A stretch of DNA of 64,000 nucleotides from Virgisporangium aurantiacum (lineage in GTDB: Bacteria > Actinomycetota > Actinomycetes > Mycobacteriales > Micromonosporaceae). A program made the translations under genes and the position numbers. Within the stretch, counting starts at the first letter, position 1. Each line of letters starts with the position of its first letter. The stretch spans positions 21,247 through 85,246 of the forward strand of contig NZ_BOPG01000090.1 of the NCBI RefSeq assembly GCF_016863635.1. The letters are read 5' to 3'. Shown one piece after another: positions 24,953 through 34,859 of the stretch. Below the pieces are notes generated by a model. The model was not told the DNA's origin, did no database searches, and was given only the letters and a program-made list of their open reading frames with translations.

Positions 24953-25857
24953 CACGACACCCCCGTCATGCTCAGGAAGACCTCTTCGAGCGCCCGTTCC
25001 CGCACCACCAGCGTGTGCAGGTCGACGCCCTCGTGCACCAGGTTCCGGGCCAGTTCGGGCACGTCGACCCCGGCGGCCGGCACGGTCAGCACCTCGTGGC
25101 CGTGGTCGTCCAGGCCCGCCGTCACCTCCACGCCGGCCACGCGCGACACCACCCGTGCGGCGACCGCGACCGGCGCCGCGCGCACCTCCAGCACCGACCC
25201 GCCGCGCATCTGGTCGACCGTGCCCTGGTGCAGCAGCCGCCCGTCCGCGACCACGCCGACCCGCTCGCAGATCTGCTGCACCTCGGCCAGCAGGTGGCTC
25301 GACAGCAGCACCGTCTGCCCGCCCGCGGCCACGTCGACCACGAGCATGCGCATCGCGGCCATGCCGGCCGGGTCGAGGCCGTTGGTCGGCTCGTCGAGGA
25401 TCAGCAGGTCGGGGTCGCCGAGCAGGGCCGCCGCGACGCCCAGCCGCTGCTTCATGCCCAGCGAGTAGGTGCGGAACCGGTCCTTGCCGCGGGCCGCCAG
25501 GTCGACCCGGTCGAGCGCCCGGTCGGCGGCGCGGTCGTCGAGGCCCCGGTAGCGGGCCAGCACCCGGAGGTTCTGCCGGCCGGACAGGTACGGGTAGAAC
25601 CCCGGCCCCTCGACCAGCGCGCCCACCCGGCGCAGCGCGTCGGGCGCCCCCGGCGGGTGGCCCAGCACCGACGCGGTTCCGGCGGTCGGCCGCACCAGGC
25701 CGAGCAGCATGCGCAGCGTCGTCGTCTTGCCGGCCCCGTTCGGGCCGAGGAACCCGTACACCTCGCCGCGGCGCACCTCGAGCGTCACGCCGTCGACGGC
25801 GGCCCGGGTGCCGTAGCGCTTCGTCAATCCGTCCGTGGCGACAACGGTCTGAGTCAT
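24952..25857 (-). CDS. ABC transporter ATP-binding protein, BcrA-like
   Basis: 301 residues. Walker A GPNGAGKTT, Q-loop VEGPGFYPYLSG, signature YSLGMKQRLG (the BcrA/NatA form of the signature), Walker B LLILDEPTNGLDP and switch SSHLL. Ends with a C-terminal domain of about 80 residues. The signature variant and adjacent kinase suggest peptide-antibiotic sensing and export. An in-frame ATG three codons upstream exists. Confidence 0.93.
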   Translation of the reverse strand: MTQTVVATDGLTKRYGTRAAVDGVTLEVRRGEVYGFLGPNGAGKTTTLRMLLGLVRPTAGTASVLGHPPGAPDALRRVGALVEGPGFYPYLSGRQNLRVLARYRGLDDRAADRALDRVDLAARGKDRFRTYSLGMKQRLGVAAALLGDPDLLILDEPTNGLDPAGMAAMRMLVVDVAAGGQTVLLSSHLLAEVQQICERVGVVADGRLLHQGTVDQMRGGSVLEVRAAPVAVAARVVSRVAGVEVTAGLDDHGHEVLTVPAAGVDVPELARNLVHEGVDLHTLVVRERALEEVFLSMTGVS

Positions 25858-25901
25858 GCGTCCCATGCTCGTGAACGCACGGGAAGGACACGTCCGTCGC
25901 G

Positions 25902-27032
25902 CTACGACTCCTCGGCTACGTCCGCGGGCGTAGGAATCTCCGCGCGCACCTCGAAGACGCCGGCGCGCCCGGTCCCCGCGGTGAGCGTCCCCCCGAGATG
26001 GGCCACGCGGCGCCGCATGCCCGCGATGCCGAAGCCCTCGACGTGCGACCCCGCGTCGAGGTCCTGGTTCGCGACGGTGAGGGTGACCCCCTCGGCCCGG
26101 TACGCGATCTCCACGGTCGCCATCGGGTGCGGCGAGTGCTTGACCACGTTGGTCAACGACTCCTGCAGGATGCGGTAGGCGGCGAGGTCGGCGGCGGCCG
26201 GCAGGGTGCGGGGCGGGCCCTGCACCGCGAGGTCGACGGTCACCCCGGCGTCCTCGACGCGGCGGCGCAGGTCGTCGACGCGGGCCAGCCCGGGCGTCGG
26301 CGCGCGGTCGCCGGAGACGTCCGGCGTGATCGCGGCCAGCGTCGCCCGCAGTTCGGCCAGCGCGTCGGAGCTGGCCCGGCTGATCGCCGCCAGCGCCACG
26401 TGCGCCTGCCCGGGTTTCGTCTGCTGCATGTGCAGCGCGATGTCGGCCTGCATCTGGATCGCGGCCAGCCCGTGCCCGACCACGTCGTGCACCTCCTGCG
26501 CCAGCCGCAGCCGCTCCGCGTCGACCAGCCGCCGCTCGGCCTCGGCCCGCTCCCGGGCCACCGCCTCCTGCACCATCCGGCGGGCCACGCCCACCGTGAA
26601 CGGGATCGCCACCCACGCCGTCGCCGGGATCAGCCCGGCGATCGTCGCATTGTCGGTGACGATGTGTGCCGACAGCACGACGAGCGCCCCACCGGCGGCG
26701 ACCGCCGCCACGGCCATCGACAGCCGGCGGGCCACCGAGTACACGCCCACCGCCGCCGACACGAGAACCGGGCCGGGCGGGTAGCCGAGCACCAGGTACG
26801 CCGAGGTGGCCACGGTCGCCACCACCAGCGTCGCCACCGGCCACCGCCGCCGGAACGCGAGCGCCGCCGTGGCCACCACGATCAGCGCCACCGCGGCCAG
26901 ATCCGGTGCCTTGTCCTCGGTCCGCACCCGCGCGATGACCGGCAGCGTCGCCAGACAGAGCACCAGCAGCCCGACGGCGAGCCCCACCTCACCCGCGACC
27001 GCCCGCCGCTGCCCGCTCATCACGCTGTCCAT
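25902..27032 (-). CDS. DesK/NarX-type sensor histidine kinase
   Basis: 376 residues from ATG at 27030-27032. Four to five membrane helices fill residues 15-145. HisKA_3 motif RLRLAQEVHDVVGHGLAAIQ with His about 188; HATPase N-box ILQESLTNVVKHS, and a degenerate G1 region (LTVANQDLD) followed by GFGIAGMRRRV. It heads the operon with the ABC transporter, DUF2269-like protein and response regulator; 44 bases separate it from the ATPase gene. Confidence 0.92.
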   Translation of the reverse strand: MDSVMSGQRRAVAGEVGLAVGLLVLCLATLPVIARVRTEDKAPDLAAVALIVVATAALAFRRRWPVATLVVATVATSAYLVLGYPPGPVLVSAAVGVYSVARRLSMAVAAVAAGGALVVLSAHIVTDNATIAGLIPATAWVAIPFTVGVARRMVQEAVARERAEAERRLVDAERLRLAQEVHDVVGHGLAAIQMQADIALHMQQTKPGQAHVALAAISRASSDALAELRATLAAITPDVSGDRAPTPGLARVDDLRRRVEDAGVTVDLAVQGPPRTLPAAADLAAYRILQESLTNVVKHSPHPMATVEIAYRAEGVTLTVANQDLDAGSHVEGFGIAGMRRRVAHLGGTLTAGTGRAGVFEVRAEIPTPADVAEES

Positions 27033-27817
27033 GATGGTCGCCCGCCGCCCCGCACCGCGTACGCCCGCCAACGTATTTCGGTTGTCGATCACCGGGTGGG
27101 CGGCCACGCTGTGCGGGTGAGCGGCAGGCTGCGGGAGATCGCCCGGGTCACGGTGGAGATCGCCGGGGCGGGCCACTACCGCACGCCGTCGGGCCGCCAG
27201 GTCACGATCGACGTCGCGGCGGCGGTCGCCGGCACCCGCCTGTACGAACCGGGCGAGACCCTCCCGAAGGCCGCACCGGGCACGCCCGACATCGAGGTCA
27301 CCCACGAGTCCACGCTCGTCGCGACCCGCCGACTGCAGGGCGACGTCGCCGCCCTCGTCTTCGCCTCCGCAAAGAACCCCGGCGGCGGCTTCCTCGGCGG
27401 CGCCAAGGCGCAGGAGGAGGACCTCGCGCGGGCGTCGGCGCTGTACCCGTGCCTGCGTGCCGCGTCCGATTTCTATGCCCACCACCGCGACCAGCGCGAC
27501 CTCCGCTACACCGACCGCGTGATCTACTCGCCGGCCGTCCCGGTCTTCCGCGACGACAAGGGCGCCCTCCTCGACGAGCCCTACACCACGTCGTTCCTCA
27601 CCGCCGCCGCCCCGAACGCCGGCGCGATCCACCGCAACCAGCCCGCCGACGCACGCGACCTCCCCGCGGTCCTCGCCCGCCGGGCGACGCGGGTGCTCCG
27701 GGTCGCGGCCGCCCACGGCCACCGCACGCTGGTGCTCGGCGCATGGGGCTGCGGCGTGTTCCGCAACGACCCCGCCACCGTCGCGAACGCCTTCGCCGAC
27801 GCGCTCCGCGAGGTCGC

Positions 27818-29140
<1,323 letters not shown>

Positions 29141-29177
29141 AACAATGCGAAAGCCGACAGACCACCGGAAAAGCCGG

Positions 29178-30950
29178 CTAACCCGTCCGGTCGGGGGACA
29201 CGGACAGCAGCGGGGTCAGCGCCGGATTGTCGACGTCGACGGCGAGCAGGCGCGCCGCCCGGAGCGCGCCCCGGTCACCCAGCCGGTGCCGGTGCAGGTG
29301 CGCCCGCACCACGAGTTCACGCAGGTCACACCGGGCCGCCAGGGCACTGAGCGCGGCCAGCATCGGTTCGGCCCGGCCGGGCTCGTCGCGGTCGAGGGCG
29401 GCGCCGATCGCCGTGTCCAGGACGTGCGCGTGCACCCACTGGTACCGGTCGGTCACCCGGGAACAGCGGCTCGCGGCCACGTCGAGCCAGCGGGCGGCCT
29501 CGCCGGGCTCGCCCTTCTCCGCGTGGAGCAGGCCGAGCCCGCGCGCGGCCATGCCCTCCCAGCACGGGTCGCCGAGCTGGCAGCCCAGCGCCCACGCGTG
29601 CTCCAGCCCGTCGGCGGCGGCGGCGAGGTCACCGGCGGCCAGGTCGAGCTCCGCCCGCAGCGACTGCGGCCAGGGCAGGAACGCGATCCACCGCTGGTCG
29701 TGCACCAGCGCCAGCGTGGCGTCGAGGGCCGCGGCCGCCTGCGCCCGCTCGCCGCGCAGCAGGTGCGCCCGGCCCAGCAGCGACAGCGACCAGGCGTGCT
29801 GCCGGTGGTCGCCGCACCGGGCCGCCCGGGTCACCGAGTCGTCGAGGTGGTCGAACGCGCGCGCGTAGTCGCCGGAGTCGGAGGCGTTCATCCCGCGCAC
29901 GCCGAGGATCGCGGCGAGCTCGTCGTCGGTCTCGGCATCGGCGGTCGCCCGGGCCAGCCAGCTCTCGGCGGTGGCCCGCCGGCCGGCCTGCACCTCGACG
30001 AAGCCTAGCTCGCGGTGCGCGGTCACCGCCGTCGCCCGGTCGCCGGCGCGGGTGGCGTGGCCGATCGCCTCCTGCAGCACGACCGCGCCCTCCTCGTCGC
30101 GTCCGCGCACCGCGTGCACCAGCGCGCCGCCGAGCGCCGCCAACGCCCGGCCGCGCAACGCCGCGTCACCGAACGAGGCCGCCTCGGCGACGGCCCGGCG
30201 CAGGCATTCCAGGCCGGCGTCGACGGCGCCGGCCGCGATCGCGGCGCGGCCGGCGTCGAGCTGGCTCTGCGCCGCCGCGCGGCCGCGCAGCGGCAAGATG
30301 CTGGGGGACGCCGAGCTGAGCGTCGCCGCCTCCCGCAACGCCGGTGACGGCTCCGTACCCAGTTCCCGGCGCAGGAGGTCGGTGCAGGCCGCCACCTGCC
30401 GCTCGGCGGCGGCCCGGTCGCCGGTCATCGCGAGCCCGCGCACGAGGAGTTCGTGGTTGCCCTGCTCCAACGGGTTGCGGGCGACGGCGCGGGCGGCGTA
30501 CGGCACCGCGTCCCCCGGCCTGTTCGCCGCGAGCGCCGCGGCGGCCGCGGCGCGCAACCGGGCCTCGATCGCCGCCGCGACCCGGTGCCGCTCGACCAGC
30601 AACCAGGCGTCGAAGGCCGCGTCGATCTCGAACCCCTCGAGGAGGTCGCCGTCGGAGTCCTCGCCGTGGAGGTCGACCTCGTAGCCGGCCGGCAGCGTGC
30701 GGTCGACCGGGTCGCCCTTGAACAGGTCGGTGCCGAGGACGCGCCGGAGCTCGGCGAGCGTCCAGCGCAGCGCGCCCAGCGGGTCGGCGGCGTCGGCGAA
30801 CAGCAGTTCGGCGAGGTGCCGGCGGCCCGGCGGGCGGTCGGCGAGCAGGAGGTAGCACAGCAGTGCCCACGCCTTGCGTCCCCGGGGCGCGCGGACCGGC
30901 CGGCCGTCCTTCTCGACGGCCGGCGGTCCGAGCAGCCTGATCGTGACCAT
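29178..30950 (-). CDS. SARP/BTAD-family regulator with TPR-like C-terminal region
   Basis: 590 residues. N-terminal winged-helix (VTIRLLGPPAVEKDGRPVRA, RKAWALLCYLLLADRPPGRRHLAELLF, quoted in parts), BTAD domain to about residue 245, then about 340 residues of helical repeats that look like TPRs (for example ATAVTAHRELGFVEVQAGRRATA). No ATPase domain. The gene follows the methyltransferase after ten bases and precedes the kinase gene by 37 bases, so the three may form an operon. SARPs often respond to Ser/Thr kinases in actinomycetes. Confidence 0.9.
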   Translation of the reverse strand: MVTIRLLGPPAVEKDGRPVRAPRGRKAWALLCYLLLADRPPGRRHLAELLFADAADPLGALRWTLAELRRVLGTDLFKGDPVDRTLPAGYEVDLHGEDSDGDLLEGFEIDAAFDAWLLVERHRVAAAIEARLRAAAAAALAANRPGDAVPYAARAVARNPLEQGNHELLVRGLAMTGDRAAAERQVAACTDLLRRELGTEPSPALREAATLSSASPSILPLRGRAAAQSQLDAGRAAIAAGAVDAGLECLRRAVAEAASFGDAALRGRALAALGGALVHAVRGRDEEGAVVLQEAIGHATRAGDRATAVTAHRELGFVEVQAGRRATAESWLARATADAETDDELAAILGVRGMNASDSGDYARAFDHLDDSVTRAARCGDHRQHAWSLSLLGRAHLLRGERAQAAAALDATLALVHDQRWIAFLPWPQSLRAELDLAAGDLAAAADGLEHAWALGCQLGDPCWEGMAARGLGLLHAEKGEPGEAARWLDVAASRCSRVTDRYQWVHAHVLDTAIGAALDRDEPGRAEPMLAALSALAARCDLRELVVRAHLHRHRLGDRGALRAARLLAVDVDNPALTPLLSVSPDRTG

Positions 30951-30960
30951 CCGTTCGGGA

Positions 30961-31767
30961 TTATGCGCGCCGGACGCCCACGGCTTCCAGGTACTCGCTC
31001 GGCGCGACCAGCGTCCCGTCGTCGGCGACGTTGAACTCGCGCGGCACGTCGGCGAGTTCCGCGGCGAACTTCTTGAGGTCGTCGTCCGACAGCGTGCCGG
31101 CCAGCCTCGTGATCGGACCGTAGAAGTCGCGGAACCACTCGGAGAAGTGCTCGGCGTTCAGGTAGCGGAACGCGTAGGTGCGCACGGTGAGGTTGGTCCA
31201 CTCCACGCGGTCACCGAACAGCTCGGTCAGGTGGCCGGGCGTCCCCCACAGCGTCCCCGGACGGACGCCCGCCGGCGGCGGCGCCCAGCCGGCGACGGTC
31301 TTGAACATCTGGCCGACCATGCCGCTCGGGGTCCAGTTCGCGATCGCGATCTTCCCGCCGATCTTCGTGGCGCGGACGAGTTCGTCGGCCGCCTTCTGGT
31401 GGTCGGGGGCGAACATGACGCCGACGGTGCTGCAGGTGAGGTCGAACTCCTGGTCGCCGACCGGCAGGTTCTCGGCGTCGCCCTCGATGAAGGTGACGTC
31501 GAGGTGCTCGGCCTTCGCCCGCTCGCGCCCCTGCTCCAGCAGGTTCCGGGCGTAGTCGACGCCGCTGGCGACGGCGAACCGGCGAGCGGCGGCCATCGCC
31601 GCGTTGCCCTGGCCGCAGGCGACGTCGAGCACCCGCTGGCCGGCCCGCACGTCGGCGGCCTCCACCAGCAGTTCGGCGATGATCTGCAAGGTGTTGCCGA
31701 CCCGCGGGTAGTCGCCGGTCTCCCAGGCTGCCCGCTGGTTCTTCTTGATGGTTTCGAAGTCCGTCAT
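30961..31767 (-). CDS. Class I SAM-dependent methyltransferase
   Basis: 268 residues; ATG with AGAGGAG upstream. SAM-binding motif I is VLDVACGQGNAAMAAA (about 47-62), followed by GVDYARNLLEQG and FIEGDAENLPVGDQEFDL (motifs II-III). Resembles UbiE/Coq5-like small-molecule methyltransferases. Substrate unknown. Divergent from the exonuclease gene at 31873; the 105-base gap probably holds both promoters. Confidence 0.92.
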   Translation of the reverse strand: MTDFETIKKNQRAAWETGDYPRVGNTLQIIAELLVEAADVRAGQRVLDVACGQGNAAMAAARRFAVASGVDYARNLLEQGRERAKAEHLDVTFIEGDAENLPVGDQEFDLTCSTVGVMFAPDHQKAADELVRATKIGGKIAIANWTPSGMVGQMFKTVAGWAPPPAGVRPGTLWGTPGHLTELFGDRVEWTNLTVRTYAFRYLNAEHFSEWFRDFYGPITRLAGTLSDDDLKKFAAELADVPREFNVADDGTLVAPSEYLEAVGVRRA

Positions 31768-31872
31768 GGTTGTGCGCTCCTCTGTTTCTCTCGATCGAGA
31801 TCCTCCTCGCGCACCGTGTGACGGGGCGTGTGAACCGGGTGTCGGCTGCTTGTCAGGTCTAAGGTGGACGGC

Positions 31873-32877
31873 GTGCCGGACCAGCCGTTGCTCCTGTCCT
31901 TCGACGGCAACAGCCTCATGCACCGCGCCTACCACGCCGCCGCCACGGGAAAGCACGTCGACGACTGGGGTCGGCCGGTGTGGGCGATCAAGGGGCTGGT
32001 CGGGTACATCGCGCGGGCGGCCGCGCAACTGCGTCCCGACGCGGTCCTGGTCGGCTTCGACTGCGGCGTCTCGTCCGCCCGCAAGGTCGACTACCCCGGG
32101 TACAAGGCGCACCGCCCCGACAAACCGGACGATCTTCTTTCGCAGCTTCTCGCGGCACCGTCGGTGCTCCGGGACGCCGCCTTCCAGGTGGTGCAGCCCA
32201 CCGGCTACGAGGCCGACGACGTGCTGGCCAGTTCGGTCGCGCTGGCCCGGGCCGGCGGCTGGCGGTGCGTCGTGGTCACCAGCGACCGCGACTCGTTCGC
32301 GCTGGTCGATGCCACCACGTCGGTGCTGCGGGTCCGCAACGGCGGCCTGGAGAACGCGACGCTGGTGACCGCCGTCTCGATGCCCGACGTGTGCGGGGTC
32401 GAGGCGTGGCAGTACCCCGACCTGGCCGCCCTGCGTGGCGACGCCTCCGACAACCTCCCCGGTGTCCGCGGCTTCGGCTCGACCACCGCGGCGCGGTTGC
32501 TGGCCGCGTTCGGCAGCGTCGACGCCGCGCTGAAGGCCGCGTTCGACGACCTGCGCGCCGCCGTCGGCGAGGCCGCCGCCCGCACGTTCTCGGCCGCCGA
32601 GACCAGGGAGACGGTGGACCGCAACCGCCGCCTGATGCGCATGCGTTACGACCTCCCCCTCCCCTCCCTCGACGACGTTCGCCTCCCGCTGGACTACCTG
32701 GTGATGCGCCGGGCCCTGGCCAGACGCGGGATCATCCTCGGCCCGTCCCTGTGGGCCCTGACCGGCGGCAGCCCCCCGGTGCCGGAGGAGGCCGTCCCGT
32801 TCGTCCGCCCCCGGGAGGGCGCCCGCACGCCGCAGTCACGACGCGCCCCCGGCGAAGGTCAAATGGCCCTGTTCTGA
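31873..32877 (+). CDS. 5'-3' exonuclease (flap endonuclease/PolA N-domain family)
   Basis: 334 residues from GTG at 31873 with AAGG upstream. FEN-family motifs: LSFDGNSLMHRAYHA (first metal Asp), VGFDCGVSSARK...YKAHRP, QPTGYEADDVLA and TSDRDSFALVD (metal-binding acidic groups), and the H3TH turn RGDASDNLPGVRGFGSTTAARLL. It lacks polymerase domains. Likely removes RNA primers or 5' flaps. The C-terminus (GEGQMALF) resembles a beta-clamp-binding peptide (Q-x-x-L-F), an inference from the pattern. Confidence 0.94.
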   Translation: MPDQPLLLSFDGNSLMHRAYHAAATGKHVDDWGRPVWAIKGLVGYIARAAAQLRPDAVLVGFDCGVSSARKVDYPGYKAHRPDKPDDLLSQLLAAPSVLRDAAFQVVQPTGYEADDVLASSVALARAGGWRCVVVTSDRDSFALVDATTSVLRVRNGGLENATLVTAVSMPDVCGVEAWQYPDLAALRGDASDNLPGVRGFGSTTAARLLAAFGSVDAALKAAFDDLRAAVGEAAARTFSAAETRETVDRNRRLMRMRYDLPLPSLDDVRLPLDYLVMRRALARRGIILGPSLWALTGGSPPVPEEAVPFVRPREGARTPQSRRAPGEGQMALF

Positions 32878-32892
32878 CGGAGGCGCCGGCGG

Positions 32893-33942
32893 TCAGCGCC
32901 AGCGGGAGCGCAGGGCCGTCGCCAGCGGGAGGGGCGCTATCGCGAACAGCGTCAGGCCCGTGGCCGCCGCCGCGTATGCCCACCAGTTGCCGGTGGTCAG
33001 GCCGGTCGTGTCGCCAGCGATCCGCACGAAGGGCTGCACCACCAGCAGGGCGGCCGGCGGCAGCACGAGCAGTGTCGCCCACCAGCCCCGGGCGTCCCGC
33101 CGGAACGCCCGCACGAACCCGGTGCCGACTGCGCCCGCCACCAGCCCGAGGGCGACGAACGCCATGACGTCCCGGCCGGTGGCCCAGTACCCGTACAGCG
33201 GCGCGCCGTCGACGGCCGCGGCGAACGCCAGCCCCGCCGTGGCGACGGCCGACATCCCGACGGCGGTCCGGCTGCCCCGGTGCGCCCGCCAGCCCAGGGC
33301 GAGCAGCCCGAGCGCCACCTGCGGCACGAGCACGAGCAGCGGCGGCCGCTCGAACGGCGTCACCGCGGCCGCCGGCACCAGCAGCACGGTGACCGCGACC
33401 GCACCCGCCACCAGCCGGCGGGTGACCCAACCCGGCAGGGCGACGGCGCTCAGCCCGGCCAGGATCCAGCCCACCCAGGCGACGGCGCCCAGGGACTGCA
33501 CCGGCCCGAGCGTCCGCAGCTCGATCCCGGCCGGCACCGCCCGCGGTTCGACGGTCGACAGCCACACCGCGGCCAGCGCCACCGCCGCGCACAGGGCGAA
33601 CGTCGACGCGAACGGAACGGCGTCGGCCAGGCCGGACGAGCCACGCGCCCGCAGCCGGGCCCGGACGCCCGCGCCAACCAGGTCGACGACGTCGGCCGGC
33701 CGGGGCCACCCCCGGAAGACGCCGTACGACCGCCGGGCCGCGACGTCGAGATAGGTGTCGAGGATCTCGCCGCCCCGCTCGGCCCGGTACGCGGCCGGGT
33801 AGGCGCGCAACAGCCACCGGTAGCGGGCGGCCAGCCGCATCCCGGCATCCGCCTCGTCGGGCGTCCGGCGCACACCGGCGACCCTCAGCACCGTGCCGAC
33901 AGCGGCCCGGAAGCCACGACCGGCCGCACCGAACCCCGCCAT
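32893..33942 (-). CDS. PadR-associated multi-pass membrane protein, unknown function
   Basis: 349 residues from ATG at 33940-33942 sharing one base with the PadR stop. The cytoplasmic head has RLAARYRWLLRAYPAAYRAERGGEILDTYLD, quoted in part, a sequence common in proteins encoded with PadR regulators. Eight or more membrane helices follow. Such pairs are frequent in actinobacteria; the membrane protein is probably the regulated target, and its activity is unknown. Confidence 0.75.
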   Translation of the reverse strand: MAGFGAAGRGFRAAVGTVLRVAGVRRTPDEADAGMRLAARYRWLLRAYPAAYRAERGGEILDTYLDVAARRSYGVFRGWPRPADVVDLVGAGVRARLRARGSSGLADAVPFASTFALCAAVALAAVWLSTVEPRAVPAGIELRTLGPVQSLGAVAWVGWILAGLSAVALPGWVTRRLVAGAVAVTVLLVPAAAVTPFERPPLLVLVPQVALGLLALGWRAHRGSRTAVGMSAVATAGLAFAAAVDGAPLYGYWATGRDVMAFVALGLVAGAVGTGFVRAFRRDARGWWATLLVLPPAALLVVQPFVRIAGDTTGLTTGNWWAYAAAATGLTLFAIAPLPLATALRSRWR

Positions 33943-34295
33943 CACGCCGTGCCACCCACAGCCGGCCGGACGGTCGCGGAGCGGGCCCGCAACCGCCGGG
34001 TGGCCGCCAACGCGTTGCGGCGCAGCCGATCGGCGGCCGCGGCGAGGACGGCAGCACCGTCGTCGGTGAGGCGGTAGTAGCGGCGCAGGCGGCCGTCGAC
34101 GATTTCCTCGCGGTCGGCGGTGACGAGGCCGTCGTCGCCGAGGCGGTCGAGGGCGCCGTACAGGGTGCCCGGGCGCAGTTCGACCCGCCCGCCGGACAGC
34201 GTGGCGACCTCGGTGATCAGGCCGTATCCGTGCAGCGGCCCGGCCGCGAGCGCGGTGAGGATCAGGAACGTGGGTTCTTGCAACGTCTCCCGCAT
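33942..34295 (-). CDS. PadR-family transcriptional regulator
   Basis: 117 residues. N-terminal winged helix: EPTFLILTALAAGPLHGYGLI, then RPGTLYGALDRLGDDGLV and RRYYRLTDDG. C-terminal dimer helix is basic. Small (s1-type PadR) size. It is translationally coupled to the membrane protein at 32893-33942 and likely represses that operon. Confidence 0.93.
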   Translation of the reverse strand: MRETLQEPTFLILTALAAGPLHGYGLITEVATLSGGRVELRPGTLYGALDRLGDDGLVTADREEIVDGRLRRYYRLTDDGAAVLAAAADRLRRNALAATRRLRARSATVRPAVGGTA

Positions 34296-34352
34296 GGCGG
34301 CAATATATCGGTGACGAAGGTATGCTCGCAACGAGGACATGCGGAACCGAAG

Positions 34353-34438
34353 CGGAGAGGAGGAGGGTCGAACTCCTACGGGTGTCCCCCAACGGTTTTC
34401 GAAACCGCGGCCGGCGCCAACTGTCGGCTGGCCTCTCC
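34353..34438 (-). tRNA. tRNA-Ser(CGA)
   Basis: GGAGAGG / CCTCTCC acceptor, anticodon loop TTCGAAA, long variable arm and T-arm AGGAG-TTCGACC-CTCCT. 86 bases, G73, no encoded CCA. Position 8 is C rather than the usual T and the D-arm differs from typical actinobacterial Ser tRNAs, so it may be an accessory gene. Confidence 0.82.
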
Positions 34439-34463
34439 GAGCGAACAACAAACAACAGCACAG

Positions 34464-34537
34464 TCGGGTTGGCCGGATTTGAACCGACGACCTCTGCTAC
34501 CCGAAAGCAGCGCGCTCCCAAGCTGCGCCACAACCCG
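34464..34537 (-). tRNA. tRNA-Pro(CGG)
   Basis: 74 bases. Acceptor CGGGTTG / CAACCCG, anticodon stem CTGCT / AGCAG around TTCGGGT, T-arm GTCGG-TTCAAAT-CCGGC, A73. Looks like a normal Pro tRNA. CCA not encoded. Confidence 0.92.
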
Positions 34538-34549
34538 TTGATACGTGCG

Positions 34550-34621
34550 TGCCCACGCAGGGAATCGAACCCCGATCCCAGGTTTCGTAGACCTGTGTCT
34601 TCTCCTTTGGACCACGTAGGC
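34550..34621 (-). tRNA. tRNA-Arg(ACG)
   Basis: 72 bases. Acceptor GCCTACG pairs with CGTGGGC, anticodon loop CTACGAA in stem CAGGT / ACCTG, T-arm CGGGG-TTCGATT-CCCTG, A73. The D-arm (GGTCCAAAGGAGAAGAC) is unlike the usual chromosomal Arg(ACG). First tRNA of the three-gene cluster in transcription order. Confidence 0.88.
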
Positions 34622-34647
34622 ATGACCGTCCACAAAGGACGGTTAAA

Positions 34648-34691
34648 TCAGAGCGAAGAAAAGCCGCCCGGACCCGGTGCGGGTGGGCGGC
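34648..34691 (-). terminator. Intrinsic terminator upstream of the Arg-Pro-Ser tRNA cluster
   Basis: On the minus strand GCCGCCC and GGGCGGC enclose a second stem ACCCG / CGGGT with a CAC loop, followed by TTTTCTT. This is one of the few canonical U-tract terminators in the window. It lies 27 bases before the tRNA-Arg gene and directly after the short ORF at 34711-34776. Confidence 0.75.
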
Positions 34692-34710
34692 GTAGGCGTG
34701 TTGCCAATGC

Positions 34711-34776
34711 CTACGGTCGCCCCGGTACCGGTCGCGACTGGAAGGATCGCGGTGCGGACGATGAACGTCGGAACAT
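34711..34776 (-). CDS. Possible 21-residue leader-type ORF
   Basis: ATG at 34774-34776 with GGGGAAG five bases upstream; TAG at 34711. The peptide has 5 Arg (four CGA, one CGT codon), 5 Ser and 4 Pro (all CCG) in 21 residues, the amino acids carried by the three tRNAs encoded downstream. Random GC-rich frames are also rich in Arg, Pro and Ser, so this may be chance. The region 34622-34859 holds no other gene. Confidence 0.35.
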   Translation of the reverse strand: MFRRSSSAPRSFQSRPVPGRP

Positions 34777-34859
34777 CTCGCTTCCCCTTCCCGTGCTTGG
34801 CGTCTCCACGAGAATACGACCCACCCGCAAGCAGACACAACCCATTACCGTGTCATGGC

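Noticed and set aside
25998..27116. Plus-strand extension upstream of the PARG-like gene
   Set aside because: It is antisense to the histidine kinase and rich in Arg/His/Gly. Homology to PARG-type proteins begins only after the GTG at 27117.
29178..31767. Secondary-metabolite gene cluster around SARP and methyltransferase
   Set aside because: No polyketide, non-ribosomal peptide, terpene or RiPP core genes are present within reach; regulators alone are not enough.
34643..34840. 65-codon minus-strand ORF through the terminator upstream of tRNA-Arg
   Set aside because: It would read through a strong intrinsic terminator; the 21-codon ORF in another frame has the better ribosome site.
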